Positions 8,469-19,258 are shown, counted from the first letter of the stretch. The stretch is 64,000 nucleotides of DNA from an uncultured Prevotella sp. (GCA_905234845.1 CAJOIW010000002.1:1-64000), one strand, 5' to 3'. Notes: generated from the sequence alone by a model not told the origin. Numbers and translations: made by a program.

Positions 8469-9548
8469 TTATCTCGTCGGATTTCCAGCGAGCTGGCAGT
8501 TGTGGCAGAAGGCTGGTGTGACATTTCGTTGCCACGCCTGACGGAATTTCTGGGCTTTCTCGCTATTAAGTACGTCCATGACGGGTTGCTCGAAGACATT
8601 GCCGAAGTTGAGCAGCTTTGGGAAGGGTTTTGCGCAGCATGGCACATAGTAGCCGTCCCATGTGATATAGGGGTATTCCCAAGGGAAGATACAGTCGTGG
8701 AAGGTACCCTCGGCAGGAATGTCGGCTCCGGTGATTTCGAGGTTGGGGTAGTCGTAGCTGAGGGCCTTGATCTCGCTGATGGTCTCGCGGTACTCGGCAG
8801 AACGGAAGAATTCGTAAAAACTGCGATCGAGTTCGGGACGGGCGGTAATGCTCACACAGTTGAAGTTGACATACGCTATTCCCATCTCGTGGGCAAAGGC
8901 GACAACGTTTTTCATGTCGAGATAGTTCTCTCTCATCGCCACGCAGTTGATCATAAAGGTAATGCCTTTTCCTTTCTCCATGGTGAAACGGATGTTGTCT
9001 TTCACCTCAGCGAAAGAGGTGTTCGGGCGTATGGTTTCATAGACCGGTCCGACGCCGTCAACCGAGAACTGGATGTTGTCGACGTAGGGCAGGATGGCTT
9101 CTATGCGCTGCTTATAGTCGCGGAGGTGGGCATTGGTGGAGATGGTGATGATGATACTCTTCTTCTTGTGTTTGATGTATTTCACCACGTTGGTCAGGTG
9201 AGGGTAGAGCAGTGTCTCGCCAAGTCCGGTCAGACCGATGGAGTCGAGATAGGGATAGAGCTGGTCTATGATGGCACAGGCCCTGTCAAGAGGCATGAAA
9301 CCTTTGTCCATCTCCTTGCCGTATTGATACTCGCGGGGGCACATCAGGCAATGGAGATTGCAGACGTTGCCCAATTCTATCATGGCATTTGTGGGATGCG
9401 CCACGCGAGTATTTTTCTCTTTGTTGAGGAGCATCTTACGTATGCGGTTACTGGCATAGCGGAGCAGGTCACCGTTCACCCGCGTGGCAAGAATAACTTT
9501 TTTTAGGAGTTCGCGTCTCCGCTTGTTCAACCAGCCCATATTCAGCAA
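8469..9548 (-). CDS. radical SAM/SPASM domain protein
   Basis: CNLHCLMCPRE (CxxxCxxC), C-terminal Cys cluster CIFPW...YVPCCAKPF...CHNCQL. Confidence 0.88.
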   Translation of the reverse strand: MLNMGWLNKRRRELLKKVILATRVNGDLLRYASNRIRKMLLNKEKNTRVAHPTNAMIELGNVCNLHCLMCPREYQYGKEMDKGFMPLDRACAIIDQLYPYLDSIGLTGLGETLLYPHLTNVVKYIKHKKKSIIITISTNAHLRDYKQRIEAILPYVDNIQFSVDGVGPVYETIRPNTSFAEVKDNIRFTMEKGKGITFMINCVAMRENYLDMKNVVAFAHEMGIAYVNFNCVSITARPELDRSFYEFFRSAEYRETISEIKALSYDYPNLEITGADIPAEGTFHDCIFPWEYPYITWDGYYVPCCAKPFPKLLNFGNVFEQPVMDVLNSEKAQKFRQAWQRNVTPAFCHNCQLAGNPTR

Positions 9549-9811
9549 TTTTTCAGTATGATGGCCACGAGTACCAGACAGCCGACGGCAGCCACGATGA
9601 ATAGTGTGGAAAACAGGAAGAAGCGTTTCAGCCGCCGGTCGAGATCGTTGCTGCCAGACGGTCGAGGCGCGGAAGTGGCTTTGCGCTGTTCTGGCAGTCT
9701 CACCCTAATAATAGCTCCACAAGTCTGGCAACGGCAACGCTCCTCACCGCCATGCGGAAAGTCTTTCACATATTGGCTGCCGCAGTGCGGGCATGTAATG
9801 CTGTATTTCAT
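9542..9811 (-). CDS. small zinc-ribbon membrane protein
   Basis: CPHCGSQY...CRCQTCGAII zinc ribbon plus one TM helix. Confidence 0.7.
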   Translation of the reverse strand: MKYSITCPHCGSQYVKDFPHGGEERCRCQTCGAIIRVRLPEQRKATSAPRPSGSNDLDRRLKRFFLFSTLFIVAAVGCLVLVAIILKNC

Positions 9812-9849
9812 ATCAATAGTTTAATGTCAACGGTAACGATAACGGTTGC

Positions 9850-9924
9850 AAAGTTTTTGCCAGCAAGAGCAGAGCCAAGCTTGTTTGAGCTATGCCGAGC
9901 GCCGCTAAAACTTCTGCAAAGGTA
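9850..9924 (-). promoter_or_regulatory. repeated promoter/leader cassette copy 2
   Basis: Same about 75-bp sequence as 7859-7933 with few differences; -7 TACCTTTG at its 5' end. Confidence 0.8.
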
Positions 9925-10024
9925 ATGAAAATTCTGAGCAAACGAAGCGGATGTAAAATATTTTTTAACTTTTTTACAACAAACTTCTATTTTTTACGTT
10001 ATAAATAAAAAATAAAGCCAGACA

Positions 10025-10660
10025 GTGACGGATTTGCAGATTTCACAAATCGACATAAAAGACGGCATGGGAGCTTTTTCGAGGGCTCTCAAGCGGGCAA
10101 CCGACATGGTGTGCTCGCTGTTAGGCTTGTTATTGCTCTCGCCAGTATTCTTGTTGATTGCCTTGTTGATAAAGAAGCAGAATAATGGTCCTGTGTTCTT
10201 CCGCCAAATCCGCATAGGTTACAAGGGGCGCCCCTTTGTTATCTATAAATTCCGCACGATGAGTAGTGAGATTGAGGAGAAAGGCCCTCAGCTCGTGGCC
10301 ACTTGCGACGACAGCAACTCTACTAAACTTGAGCAATTCCTGCGCGGTCATCACCTTGACGAACTGCCACAGTTATGGAACGTGCTGCGTGGCGACATGT
10401 CGCTGGTGGGACCTCGGCCGGAGCGTAAGTTCTTCATCGACCAGATACTCGAGGCAGATCCATCGTATCCCATCGTTTACAACATGCGGCCGGGACTCAC
10501 CTCAGATGCCACACTCTACAACGGCTATACCGATACGATGGAGAAGATGATACGTCGGCTCCATATGGATATCGATTATTACAAGAATCGCTCACTTTGG
10601 CTTGACTTCAAAATATTCGCCAAGACCTTCCTCGGCATTGTCAGTGGGAAAAGAATATGA
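10025..10660 (+). CDS. undecaprenyl-phosphate sugar transferase (bacterial sugar transferase family)
   Basis: KRATDMVCSLLGLLLLSPVFLLIALLIK, GRPFVIYKFRTM, LDELPQLWNVLRGDMSLVGPRPE. Confidence 0.93.
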   Translation: MTDLQISQIDIKDGMGAFSRALKRATDMVCSLLGLLLLSPVFLLIALLIKKQNNGPVFFRQIRIGYKGRPFVIYKFRTMSSEIEEKGPQLVATCDDSNSTKLEQFLRGHHLDELPQLWNVLRGDMSLVGPRPERKFFIDQILEADPSYPIVYNMRPGLTSDATLYNGYTDTMEKMIRRLHMDIDYYKNRSLWLDFKIFAKTFLGIVSGKRI

Positions 10661-13341
10661 GCCAGACAAATGTGAGAAGAGATAAAAAAGTAAGAAAAAT
10701 GATTGTTGATGTATTCAATACTCTAAAAACAAACGAAAGAATGAATCGTATTTGGATAAGAAAGGCTCTTTTGGCCGTGACGCTGATACTCTGTTTTCCT
10801 ATCGTTTCCTCAGCTCAGTCGATGACCGATGAACAGGTGATGAAAACCATCATTCGCGAGCATGAGGCAGGACGAAGCAACTCGCAAATTGTGGTCAGAC
10901 TGATGCAAAGCGGCGTGAACATTCAGCAGATACAGCGTGTGCGTCGTAAATATGAAACTCAGCTTCGTCAGCAGGAAACAGTGGGTTCTGTTCCTGGTGA
11001 GACCGAGAAAGCCGCATCGAGGCTGAGAAACAATAACGGCGACGAGCGCGACGATACTCCTACAGGGCAGGGACCCGATAATACCGGTAACTATACTAAT
11101 TACCGTGTAATGCAGGGTGCTGACTATCGGCATACTTATGACGATGACGACCCTGACTATCTTCTCATGCAGCAGGAATTGAGCGGGCTATTGCCTGTTG
11201 ACACCGTAGAGCTCATCAAACAGTTGCAAGCCCAGCTTGAGCGGAAGGGGAAAAAAGTATTTGGACGTGATATTTTCAATAATAAAAACCTGACGTTTGA
11301 GCCGAATATGAACATTGCCACACCGCAGAACTATCGGCTCGGCCCTGGTGATGCTGTCATTGTAGACATCTACGGGGCATCTCAGAAGACAATGACTGCT
11401 TCAGTATCACCTGATGGTGACATCAATATCGAGGGATTCGGTCCTATACAAGTTAGCGGACTCAGTATCAAGGAGGCCAATACCCGCATACAAAGCCAGT
11501 TGGGTAAACGCTACAGTAGCAGTCGCATAAGGCTCACTCTCGGACAGACACGCACCATCACCATTAACATCATGGGTGAGGTAAAGGCTCCGGGAACCTA
11601 TACCGTCTCGGCCTTTGCCAGTGTGTTCCACGCACTCTATATGGCAGGTGGTACCAATGACCTCGGAACGCTTAGAAATATTAAGATTTATCGCAATAGT
11701 CAGCTCATTTCTATGGTTGACATCTACGACTATATTCTTAATGGTAAGCTCTCGGGTAATGTGCGTTTGGCCGATAACGACGTCATCGTGGTAGGTCCCT
11801 ACGATTGCCTGGTCAATATTACTGGTAAGGTAAAACGGCCGATGTACTATGAGATGAAGAAAAATGAAAGCGTTGGCTCGTTGCTCAAATATGCTGGTGG
11901 TTTTACGGGTGATGCTTACCGCAAGGCCGTTCGTCTGATAAGAAAGACTGGTCGCGAGTTTTCCGTCTTTAATATCGAAGAGTTCGATATGAATGAATTT
12001 CTGATTGCTGATGGTGACTCTGTAGCAGTGGACAGCATTCTTCAACGTTATGAGGATATGGTGGAAGTGCGTGGAGCCGTATTCCGTCCAGGAATGTATC
12101 ATGTAGGTGGTGAAATCAATAGTGTGCGCACGCTCATCGAGCATGCCGAGGGTCTCACAGAGGAAGCCTTTACGGCTCGTGCCATCATCCATCGCATGAA
12201 AGAAGATCGCACCCTTGAGATAGTTCGTGCCGATGTAGGAGGTATCATGAAAGGAACTGTCCCCGATGTGCCACTCAAGGAAAATGATGTGCTTTTTATC
12301 CCTACACGTTCAGATGTCATGACTGAGCGGACAATTACTATTCATGGTGAAGTCCATAGTCCAGGTATCTACAAATATGCTGATAACGAGACACTGGAGG
12401 ATTTCGTGCTACAGGCTGGCGGGCTGACCGACAGAGCCTCTGTAGTGAAAGTTGACGTGTCACGTCGTATGAAGAATCCAAAGGCTTTGGCCAATGACTC
12501 TATCATTGCCCGCACTTTCAGTTTCGCGCTGAAAGACGGCTTTGTTATCGATGGCGAGCCGGGCTTTACTCTAATGCCCTTTGACGAAGTTTATGTGCGT
12601 AGAAGTCCAGGCTACAGCCAACAGCAGAATGTATTTGTCGAAGGGGAAGTGGTGTTCAGTGGCACTTATACCTTGACACAGAAAAAACAACGATTGAGCG
12701 ACATTATCCGTGAGACTGGTGGCCTTAACGATTTGGCTTATGCAAAAGGGGCACGCCTTGAACGTCGCTTTACGTCAGAGGAGCGGAAACTGGCAGAGGC
12801 AACGTTGCGTAAGGCCCGTGAGGAAGCCGAAGGCAATTTGCAGGCACAGGTGGCAAAAACGGGCAATGCCAGTCTGGCAAGCCTTGACATGACCGAACAA
12901 TTAAAAAAATATGAGATAGGCGAGTTCTATCCCGTCGGCATTGAATTGGACAAGGCTCTTAAGAACCCCGGCGGATCGGAAGACCTCGTTCTCAGGGGAG
13001 GAGACCGCATTATCATACCTCAATACGACGCGACAGTGAAGATTAACGGCGAGGTGATGTATCCCAACACAGTCGGCTTCATGAAGGGCAAAAGCGTGAA
13101 ATACTACATAGATCAGGCAGGCGGCTTCAACAGCAGGGCAAAACGGAAGCAGGCCTACATCATCTACATGAACGGCACCGTGGCCAAGGTCACCCACAAT
13201 GCCAAGCCGCAGCCTGGTTGCCAGATAGTCGTCCCGGCAAAGATTCCTTCAAAGGGAACACTTGCTGAAACTCTGAGCATCGCCACCACAGTAGGCTCCC
13301 TCGCCGCCGTCATCGCTACAATCGCAAATATTCTGAAATAG
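10657..13341 (+). CDS. polysaccharide export protein with multiple SLBB domains (Wza-like)
   Basis: YRLGPGDAVIVDIYGASQ Poly_export motif, repeated SLBB domains; start may be internal (MNRIWIRKALL). Confidence 0.9.
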   Translation: MSQTNVRRDKKVRKMIVDVFNTLKTNERMNRIWIRKALLAVTLILCFPIVSSAQSMTDEQVMKTIIREHEAGRSNSQIVVRLMQSGVNIQQIQRVRRKYETQLRQQETVGSVPGETEKAASRLRNNNGDERDDTPTGQGPDNTGNYTNYRVMQGADYRHTYDDDDPDYLLMQQELSGLLPVDTVELIKQLQAQLERKGKKVFGRDIFNNKNLTFEPNMNIATPQNYRLGPGDAVIVDIYGASQKTMTASVSPDGDINIEGFGPIQVSGLSIKEANTRIQSQLGKRYSSSRIRLTLGQTRTITINIMGEVKAPGTYTVSAFASVFHALYMAGGTNDLGTLRNIKIYRNSQLISMVDIYDYILNGKLSGNVRLADNDVIVVGPYDCLVNITGKVKRPMYYEMKKNESVGSLLKYAGGFTGDAYRKAVRLIRKTGREFSVFNIEEFDMNEFLIADGDSVAVDSILQRYEDMVEVRGAVFRPGMYHVGGEINSVRTLIEHAEGLTEEAFTARAIIHRMKEDRTLEIVRADVGGIMKGTVPDVPLKENDVLFIPTRSDVMTERTITIHGEVHSPGIYKYADNETLEDFVLQAGGLTDRASVVKVDVSRRMKNPKALANDSIIARTFSFALKDGFVIDGEPGFTLMPFDEVYVRRSPGYSQQQNVFVEGEVVFSGTYTLTQKKQRLSDIIRETGGLNDLAYAKGARLERRFTSEERKLAEATLRKAREEAEGNLQAQVAKTGNASLASLDMTEQLKKYEIGEFYPVGIELDKALKNPGGSEDLVLRGGDRIIIPQYDATVKINGEVMYPNTVGFMKGKSVKYYIDQAGGFNSRAKRKQAYIIYMNGTVAKVTHNAKPQPGCQIVVPAKIPSKGTLAETLSIATTVGSLAAVIATIANILK

Positions 13342-13342
13342 A

Positions 13343-14512
13343 ATGAGAATAAGGGGTGAAATTATTAACGACATGAAAGAAAAAAATCATATCAAAGAAA
13401 TTGATATTGTCGGTATACTGAAAAAAGTGTTGGAATATAAAAGAACACTTGCTATTTCCTTAACCATTGGAGCTGTATTTGGGATAATAGTAGCACTAAA
13501 TACCCCCAAAACATATCAAGCTGAGGTCATCTTGGCACCAGAGATGTCATCGGCAGGATTAGGGATGTCCGATAAGATATCAGATATGGCATCAACGTTT
13601 GGAATAGATGTTGGAGGAAAGAATTCGATGGATGCAATCTATCCGGAAATCTATCCAAGTGTGTTTGCTTCAACCGATTTCATTTTGTCACTATTTGATG
13701 TGCCCATAACGTTGAAAGGAGACAGCATACATAAAACATATTATAAACATCTCGTTCAAGATTTAAAACCCGGATTTTGGGACTACCCTAAGCTATGGTT
13801 TGCCAAAATTTTTCCCCCTAAGAATGATGATGTACCAAACAAAAGAAACGGCATAGATCCTTTTCATTTGACAAAAAAGGAAGAAAATACCGTAGATTTC
13901 ATAAGGGGATCCATCGGCTGTCTAATAGACCAAAAAACAAGCGTTATTTCTATTAGCATAAAAGATCAGGATCCACAAGTGTCTGCCATTATGGCAGACA
14001 CCCTGCAGAATCGGTTACAAGCATATATAACAGAATACAAAACCAAGAAAGCACGTACTGATTTGGCTTATTATACAAAACTCTACAATGAAAGTAAACA
14101 AGCATACAGACACGCTCAGCAAGTCTATGCCACATACGCGGATGCCAATCAAGACATTATATTGCAATCGTATGCCTCGAAGCGCGATGAGCTGGAAAAT
14201 GAGATGCAGATTAAATACAACATTTATACCCAGATGACTAATCAGTTGCAGAATGCAATAGCTAAAGTACAAGAGCAAACTCCTGCTTTCACAATTATAC
14301 AGAAAGCAACTGTTCCGAATCGTCCCTCAAGTCGTCCTCGTTCAATGACGGTTCTCATATACATCCTAATTGCCTTTATATTTGACGTACTATGGGTGGC
14401 ATTTATTCGTGATTATTATTCAAAAAGTAAAAAAGACAGGAAGGGAAACAACTTTTCTACCGAGGCAATAAAGACAGCTCATGACAAAGGCGTAGATGCT
14501 TCGTCAAAGTAA
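13343..14512 (+). CDS. chain-length determinant (Wzz-family) protein
   Basis: Two TM helices flanking coiled region; LVIYILIAF C-terminal TM, PNRPSSRPRS motif. Confidence 0.85.
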   Translation: MRIRGEIINDMKEKNHIKEIDIVGILKKVLEYKRTLAISLTIGAVFGIIVALNTPKTYQAEVILAPEMSSAGLGMSDKISDMASTFGIDVGGKNSMDAIYPEIYPSVFASTDFILSLFDVPITLKGDSIHKTYYKHLVQDLKPGFWDYPKLWFAKIFPPKNDDVPNKRNGIDPFHLTKKEENTVDFIRGSIGCLIDQKTSVISISIKDQDPQVSAIMADTLQNRLQAYITEYKTKKARTDLAYYTKLYNESKQAYRHAQQVYATYADANQDIILQSYASKRDELENEMQIKYNIYTQMTNQLQNAIAKVQEQTPAFTIIQKATVPNRPSSRPRSMTVLIYILIAFIFDVLWVAFIRDYYSKSKKDRKGNNFSTEAIKTAHDKGVDASSK

Positions 14513-14521
14513 AATTGAAAA

Positions 14522-15670
14522 ATGGAGTATGCGTTTCCATATCTCTTATTAGCCAGTTTCTATGGCATCCTTGGTTGGTGGTATAGAACGGCAGAAGAAG
14601 GACTCACCAGAGGGCGCATTGTTGTGCTGTGTATTGTCACATTTATTCTCTTTTTTGGTTTGCGAGGATTTGTTTTCTATGACTGGTATGGTTATTACCC
14701 AAATTTTAATAGTTATTCTCTTGCCACCCTTAAAACTTTACCATTTAGTCAGTGGCCTTATGAACCAGGATTTGTTTTGTTAATGACTTCATGTAAGGCC
14801 TTATACAACAATTTCCATTTCTTTGTCTTTGTCTGTACATGTATCAACGCGGTTCTCCTTTTTCGTTTTTTCGGCAAGTACTCCTTTAACGTTCCATTAA
14901 GCCTGATGGTCTTCTTGTGCATGAATGGAATAGGGCTTTCTACAGACCTTATGAGGAATTCCATTTCTATTTTACTTTTTATCAATGCTTTGGAGTTTCT
15001 TGAGAAACGTCGCCCTATACCTTATTTTGCAGTATGTGTGTTAGCTACATCTATTCATTACTCTTCGCTTCTTTTCTTCCCTCTTTATTTCTTCTTACAC
15101 CGCCGCATAAGCAAATGGGTCTTTTTAGGTGTTTTTATTATTGGCAACATGATTTTTCTTCTGCGCATACCTGTATTTTTGCAATTAGTTTCATATTTTG
15201 CCAATTACATAGACCCCAAACTCCAATTAAAGATAGACATATATGTAAAATATGCCACCGGAATTGGTTTCAAATTGGATTTAGGCTTTATTGAGCGTTT
15301 GTTCTCTGGCATTCTTGTATTTATTTATTATGATAAGCTAAGAGGTATTAGAGAGAATTCCAATATTTTCATCAATGCTATTCTGCTTTATTTTATCGTG
15401 TTTTATGCTTTTAGTGAGTTCCCTGTTATCAGTAAACGCTTTGCTACTCTTTTTGTATTTAGCTATTGGATTATATGGAGTGATTTAATAAGATGTTTCT
15501 CCCTCAGAAACAATCGTAATCTGTTTATAGCATTTCTTTCAATATATTGTTTATTAAAAACCTATAGCCTATGTAATTATCCTTTTGCGAAATATGACAA
15601 TTTAATCTGGGGTGTTAAATCCTATCAAGAGCGGAAAATAATTTTCGATAAAACGTTTAACGAATCATGA
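14522..15670 (+). CDS. EpsG/Wzy-family polysaccharide polymerase
   Basis: Multi-TM, DLMRNSISILLF...HYSSLLFFPLYFF EpsG-like pattern. Confidence 0.75.
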   Translation: MEYAFPYLLLASFYGILGWWYRTAEEGLTRGRIVVLCIVTFILFFGLRGFVFYDWYGYYPNFNSYSLATLKTLPFSQWPYEPGFVLLMTSCKALYNNFHFFVFVCTCINAVLLFRFFGKYSFNVPLSLMVFLCMNGIGLSTDLMRNSISILLFINALEFLEKRRPIPYFAVCVLATSIHYSSLLFFPLYFFLHRRISKWVFLGVFIIGNMIFLLRIPVFLQLVSYFANYIDPKLQLKIDIYVKYATGIGFKLDLGFIERLFSGILVFIYYDKLRGIRENSNIFINAILLYFIVFYAFSEFPVISKRFATLFVFSYWIIWSDLIRCFSLRNNRNLFIAFLSIYCLLKTYSLCNYPFAKYDNLIWGVKSYQERKIIFDKTFNES

Positions 15671-15682
15671 TTAATAAACATC

Positions 15683-16558
15683 ATGCGACACGATTTAGTC
15701 TCTATAATATTAGTTAACTACAACTCTACTCAATATCTGATAGATGCCGTTAAATCCATTCATAAAGAATGTACTGATGTGAACTATGAGATTATTGTTG
15801 TGGATAATGCCTCTCCAGACAATGGTACGGAATTACTTCGTGAAGCCTTTGGCAAAGAAATAATACTGATAGAAAACTCTGAAAACATTGGCTTTGGCAG
15901 GGCTAATAACGTCGGCTATAATGTCTCGCAGGGCGAATATATCTTCTTTCTAAATCCCGATACGATATTGCTTAACAATGCAGTAAAAATTTTCCTTGAT
16001 TACATAAAGATACATGCCAAAGACAAAATCGGTGCTGTTGGAGCTATTTTGAGTGACACACATGGTAATCCTATCAATTCATACGGTAAATTCATTTCCC
16101 CTAAACAAGTTTTTGAAAGTTATAAAAAGGAACAATACAAAAACAAAGTGTGCTTTGTGAATGAGGCTATTCCTGTTGATTTCATTACGGGGGCAGATTT
16201 GTTTACCACGCGACAGGTTCTCGAAGATGTTGGTGTATTCGATCCTGTGTTTTTTATGTATTGCGAAGAAGTAGATTTGCAAAAACGAATGGCAAACGCA
16301 GGATATGTAAGAACTATCATACCAAAGGCAAGGATATTACACTATGATGGAGGCTCCTATACAAAGACCCAGAAGAGGTCTGCCCGCCGTAGATTAGAGT
16401 ATGGACGCAGCCAAATCATCTACATTAAGAAACATTACGGAAATTTTGCTTATTTCCTTTTTCGCTTGCGTTTTGCTTTCTACAGATTACCGGCGGTATT
16501 TAATCCATATTATTCGATGAAAGATAATCTTAATTATTTAAAGTTGTTGTTGTCTTAA
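15683..16558 (+). CDS. glycosyltransferase family 2
   Basis: VSIILVNYNSTQYL, DNASPDNGTELL, NPDTILL, rhamnosyltransferase-like. Confidence 0.9.
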   Translation: MRHDLVSIILVNYNSTQYLIDAVKSIHKECTDVNYEIIVVDNASPDNGTELLREAFGKEIILIENSENIGFGRANNVGYNVSQGEYIFFLNPDTILLNNAVKIFLDYIKIHAKDKIGAVGAILSDTHGNPINSYGKFISPKQVFESYKKEQYKNKVCFVNEAIPVDFITGADLFTTRQVLEDVGVFDPVFFMYCEEVDLQKRMANAGYVRTIIPKARILHYDGGSYTKTQKRSARRRLEYGRSQIIYIKKHYGNFAYFLFRLRFAFYRLPAVFNPYYSMKDNLNYLKLLLS

Positions 16559-16573
16559 TATTTAAGAAAAGAT

Positions 16574-17602
16574 ATGAGAAGTTCTTTGTATGTTGATTAT
16601 ATTTATCTGACGGGTCATGTGAATTTTAATAATATTCATATAAAAGGAATACTTAAACATGACAAAAATGCAAAGTTGGTGCTGTTTAAAAGAATAGCCG
16701 AACAGCTTCCTTTTCCTTCAGAGCAATATGCGTTGAAGTTACCGAACTTTCTGGAAAAAAAAGATGGTCACGCATTCCTGAATCGTATTCTTTTTTTGAT
16801 AACATTAATATACATAAAAATAAGAGTACGTCCGGAAAAATATAAAAAAGTTTTTGTTTCAAGCTGTGATGAGATAACCTTAGGCTTATGTCCATTGTGT
16901 CGAAATATGTACATCATATGTCATGGAAACGCATGTAATATGGAGAATAGGGTAAAACGTTTTTTTTGCAAGAGATTGGCTCGACACAACTCATTTATTG
17001 TATTCAATGATTATATGGCACAGCCATTCTTAAAAAATGGAATCGACAAAATACACATAATTTCTCATGGATGTATTGAGCCTTTAAAGAACATTCGAGA
17101 CGCGTCATCTGAGAAAAAATACAGTCTTACGATATTCCATCCGTCCACACGTCCTGAAAAATCGTTTGTAAATGAAATGACCGGTAGCAGTCAGCTCCAA
17201 CGCTTTTTAAAAGAAGAGAACATTCTTCTTATCTTGCGTAATGGTAAAAGCGAAAAAGATAATGAAAATATTCAATTTATAAACAGATATTTGTCAACAG
17301 AGGAGTATCGTTCGCTGTTTCTCCAGTCTGATATTATTTTGTTAGCGTATCCACAACAATTTAAATATATGGTAAGTGGAGTAAGTTATGAATGTGTTGC
17401 AAATAAAAAAAATATTCTGATTTACGACAACCCCTCCTTAGCTTATTGCTCCAATTATTATAATTACAATGTGTTTTTCAAAAATATCACAGAATTATGT
17501 GAAAGAATTAAATATATCAAGAATCACCCGGAAGCATCGTGCATTGTTAGTCCAGATGATTTACAGCCAGATTATTCTCTTATTTATAACAATATAAAAT
17601 AA
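16574..17602 (+). CDS. putative GT-B-fold glycosyltransferase (divergent)
   Basis: Locus context; HGNACNMENR and weak GT-B-like C-terminal pattern. Confidence 0.45.
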   Translation: MRSSLYVDYIYLTGHVNFNNIHIKGILKHDKNAKLVLFKRIAEQLPFPSEQYALKLPNFLEKKDGHAFLNRILFLITLIYIKIRVRPEKYKKVFVSSCDEITLGLCPLCRNMYIICHGNACNMENRVKRFFCKRLARHNSFIVFNDYMAQPFLKNGIDKIHIISHGCIEPLKNIRDASSEKKYSLTIFHPSTRPEKSFVNEMTGSSQLQRFLKEENILLILRNGKSEKDNENIQFINRYLSTEEYRSLFLQSDIILLAYPQQFKYMVSGVSYECVANKKNILIYDNPSLAYCSNYYNYNVFFKNITELCERIKYIKNHPEASCIVSPDDLQPDYSLIYNNIK

Positions 17603-17606
17603 AGTC

Positions 17607-18416
17607 ATGAAAGTATCTATAATTATTCCCAGTTACAAGCCAGGCGACTACATTTGGGAATGTCTTGATTCTCTGTGTAATCAAACGCTATCCCCCGATA
17701 ATTATGAAATTATTGTAATACTAAACGGGTGTAAAGAGCCTTGGTATGAGAATCTTGTCAGCTATAAGAACGAGCATGAAAAGTGGAACATCGTTATTAT
17801 GCAAACAGACCTGGGTAACGTATCAAATGCTCGCAACCTTGGAATCGACGCTGCACAAGGAGAATATATAGCATTTATCGACGATGACGATTGGGTTACA
17901 CCAACCTACTTAGAGCGTTTGGTTGACGTTTCAGAAAACAATGCAGTTGTTCAAGCTAATGAAATTCTTTTAGACGGAGATAAACAGCGAGACTATTTTA
18001 TGACTCGCGCATATAATAAAAATGCAGGAAAAGAAAAAATCTCATTATTTTCCGGAAGAAGTTTTCTGTCCAGTGTAGTGGGTAAGATCATTCCGCGCAA
18101 TGTTATAGCCGATGATCGATTTAGTCTTCAACACCGTTTAGGTCAAGACTCTTTATTTATGTTTCGCATTTCAAAGCGTATTAACAAATTAAAAACAGCT
18201 GCTAACGATGCGGTTTATTATGTGCGATATCGTCGTGATTCCGCCTCACACAGACAGCACACTTATACTTTTCGTGTGAAACTGGCATTAAGTCTTACAC
18301 TCAGCTACATACGTATCTATCTGAGCGATGTGGCTCATTACAATTTTATATTCTTTCTAACCCGAGTTGCCGCTACTTTACGTAAACTAGCTCAGCGTAA
18401 ATATGAACGTGACTAA
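17607..18416 (+). CDS. glycosyltransferase family 2
   Basis: VSIIIPSYKPGDYIWECLDSLCNQT, NLGIDAAQGEYIAFIDDDDW. Confidence 0.9.
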   Translation: MKVSIIIPSYKPGDYIWECLDSLCNQTLSPDNYEIIVILNGCKEPWYENLVSYKNEHEKWNIVIMQTDLGNVSNARNLGIDAAQGEYIAFIDDDDWVTPTYLERLVDVSENNAVVQANEILLDGDKQRDYFMTRAYNKNAGKEKISLFSGRSFLSSVVGKIIPRNVIADDRFSLQHRLGQDSLFMFRISKRINKLKTAANDAVYYVRYRRDSASHRQHTYTFRVKLALSLTLSYIRIYLSDVAHYNFIFFLTRVAATLRKLAQRKYERD

Positions 18417-19183
18417 TGTGTACGTAGAAAGCCTAACCACTTGTAGAAAAACTTCATACTTATTAACAGGCGATTGGTGGCGTAACCATTCTCTTTACAT
18501 GCTCTGACATCATCGTTAATAAGTGTAAGCTTACTTTTAATACCATTGGTGCTTACACCTCCCGTTCTCATTGTCACAAAGTCTTTGCTTATGTATCGTG
18601 CCTTAAGCTTATGACGTATAAACAGGCGTACCATCATTTCATAGTCAGATCCGATTTTATAGTCGGTCTTATAGTAGCCAGCCTGCTCATAAATGCTCTT
18701 TCTAACATAGAAGGATGGATGAGCTGGCATAAAACCGAAACGTAGCCAGCGTGGTTGGAAGCGTGCAGAGGAATAATAGCGTATACACCGCTCTGGCTGT
18801 CCTTCACGAACGAAGTGTACATCGGCATAAACACCATCAATCGTTGCATCTGTCATATTTTCAGCCACCGTCTTCACTACATCACTATCCGTAAAGTAGT
18901 CATCGGAATTCAGAATACCCACAACATCGCCAGATGCCATCTGCAGCCCCTTGTTCATCGCATCGTATATGCCGTTATCATGCTCGCTGACCCATTTCAT
19001 CCTTCCACCAAATAGTGCTTCATATCTTTTTATCAGGCCGAGAGTACCATCTGTAGATTTTCCATCAACAATAACGTACTCTAAGTTATCGTAACTCTGA
19101 TTAAGCACTGAAACAATAGTGTCCTCTATAGTATTTACACTATTATATGTTACTGTGACAACTGATATCTTCATATTCTGCAA
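18413..19183 (-). CDS. glycosyltransferase family 2
   Basis: ISVVTVTYNSVNTIEDTIVSVLNQ, IDGKSTDGT, LNSDDYF. Confidence 0.92.
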   Translation of the reverse strand: MQNMKISVVTVTYNSVNTIEDTIVSVLNQSYDNLEYVIVDGKSTDGTLGLIKRYEALFGGRMKWVSEHDNGIYDAMNKGLQMASGDVVGILNSDDYFTDSDVVKTVAENMTDATIDGVYADVHFVREGQPERCIRYYSSARFQPRWLRFGFMPAHPSFYVRKSIYEQAGYYKTDYKIGSDYEMMVRLFIRHKLKARYISKDFVTMRTGGVSTNGIKSKLTLINDDVRACKENGYATNRLLISMKFFYKWLGFLRTH

Positions 19184-19258
19184 TATTAAAAACGCTAATA
19201 ATGTAGTTTTATTGTCTTTATATACAATTTTAAATATATTTTTGCGTTATACTATCAA

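Noticed and set aside
8418-9506. 362-aa plus-strand ORF opposite the radical SAM gene
   Set aside because: Antisense shadow ORF; the minus-strand product has clear CxxxCxxC and SPASM motifs.
9850-9924. Covarying hairpin between the two leader-cassette copies
   Set aside because: Copy 1 has a clear GTAAGC/GCTTAC hairpin, but the corresponding bases in copy 2 do not restore pairing when checked by hand.
11407-12192. 261-aa antisense ORF inside the SLBB export gene
   Set aside because: No recognisable domain; sense strand strongly coding.
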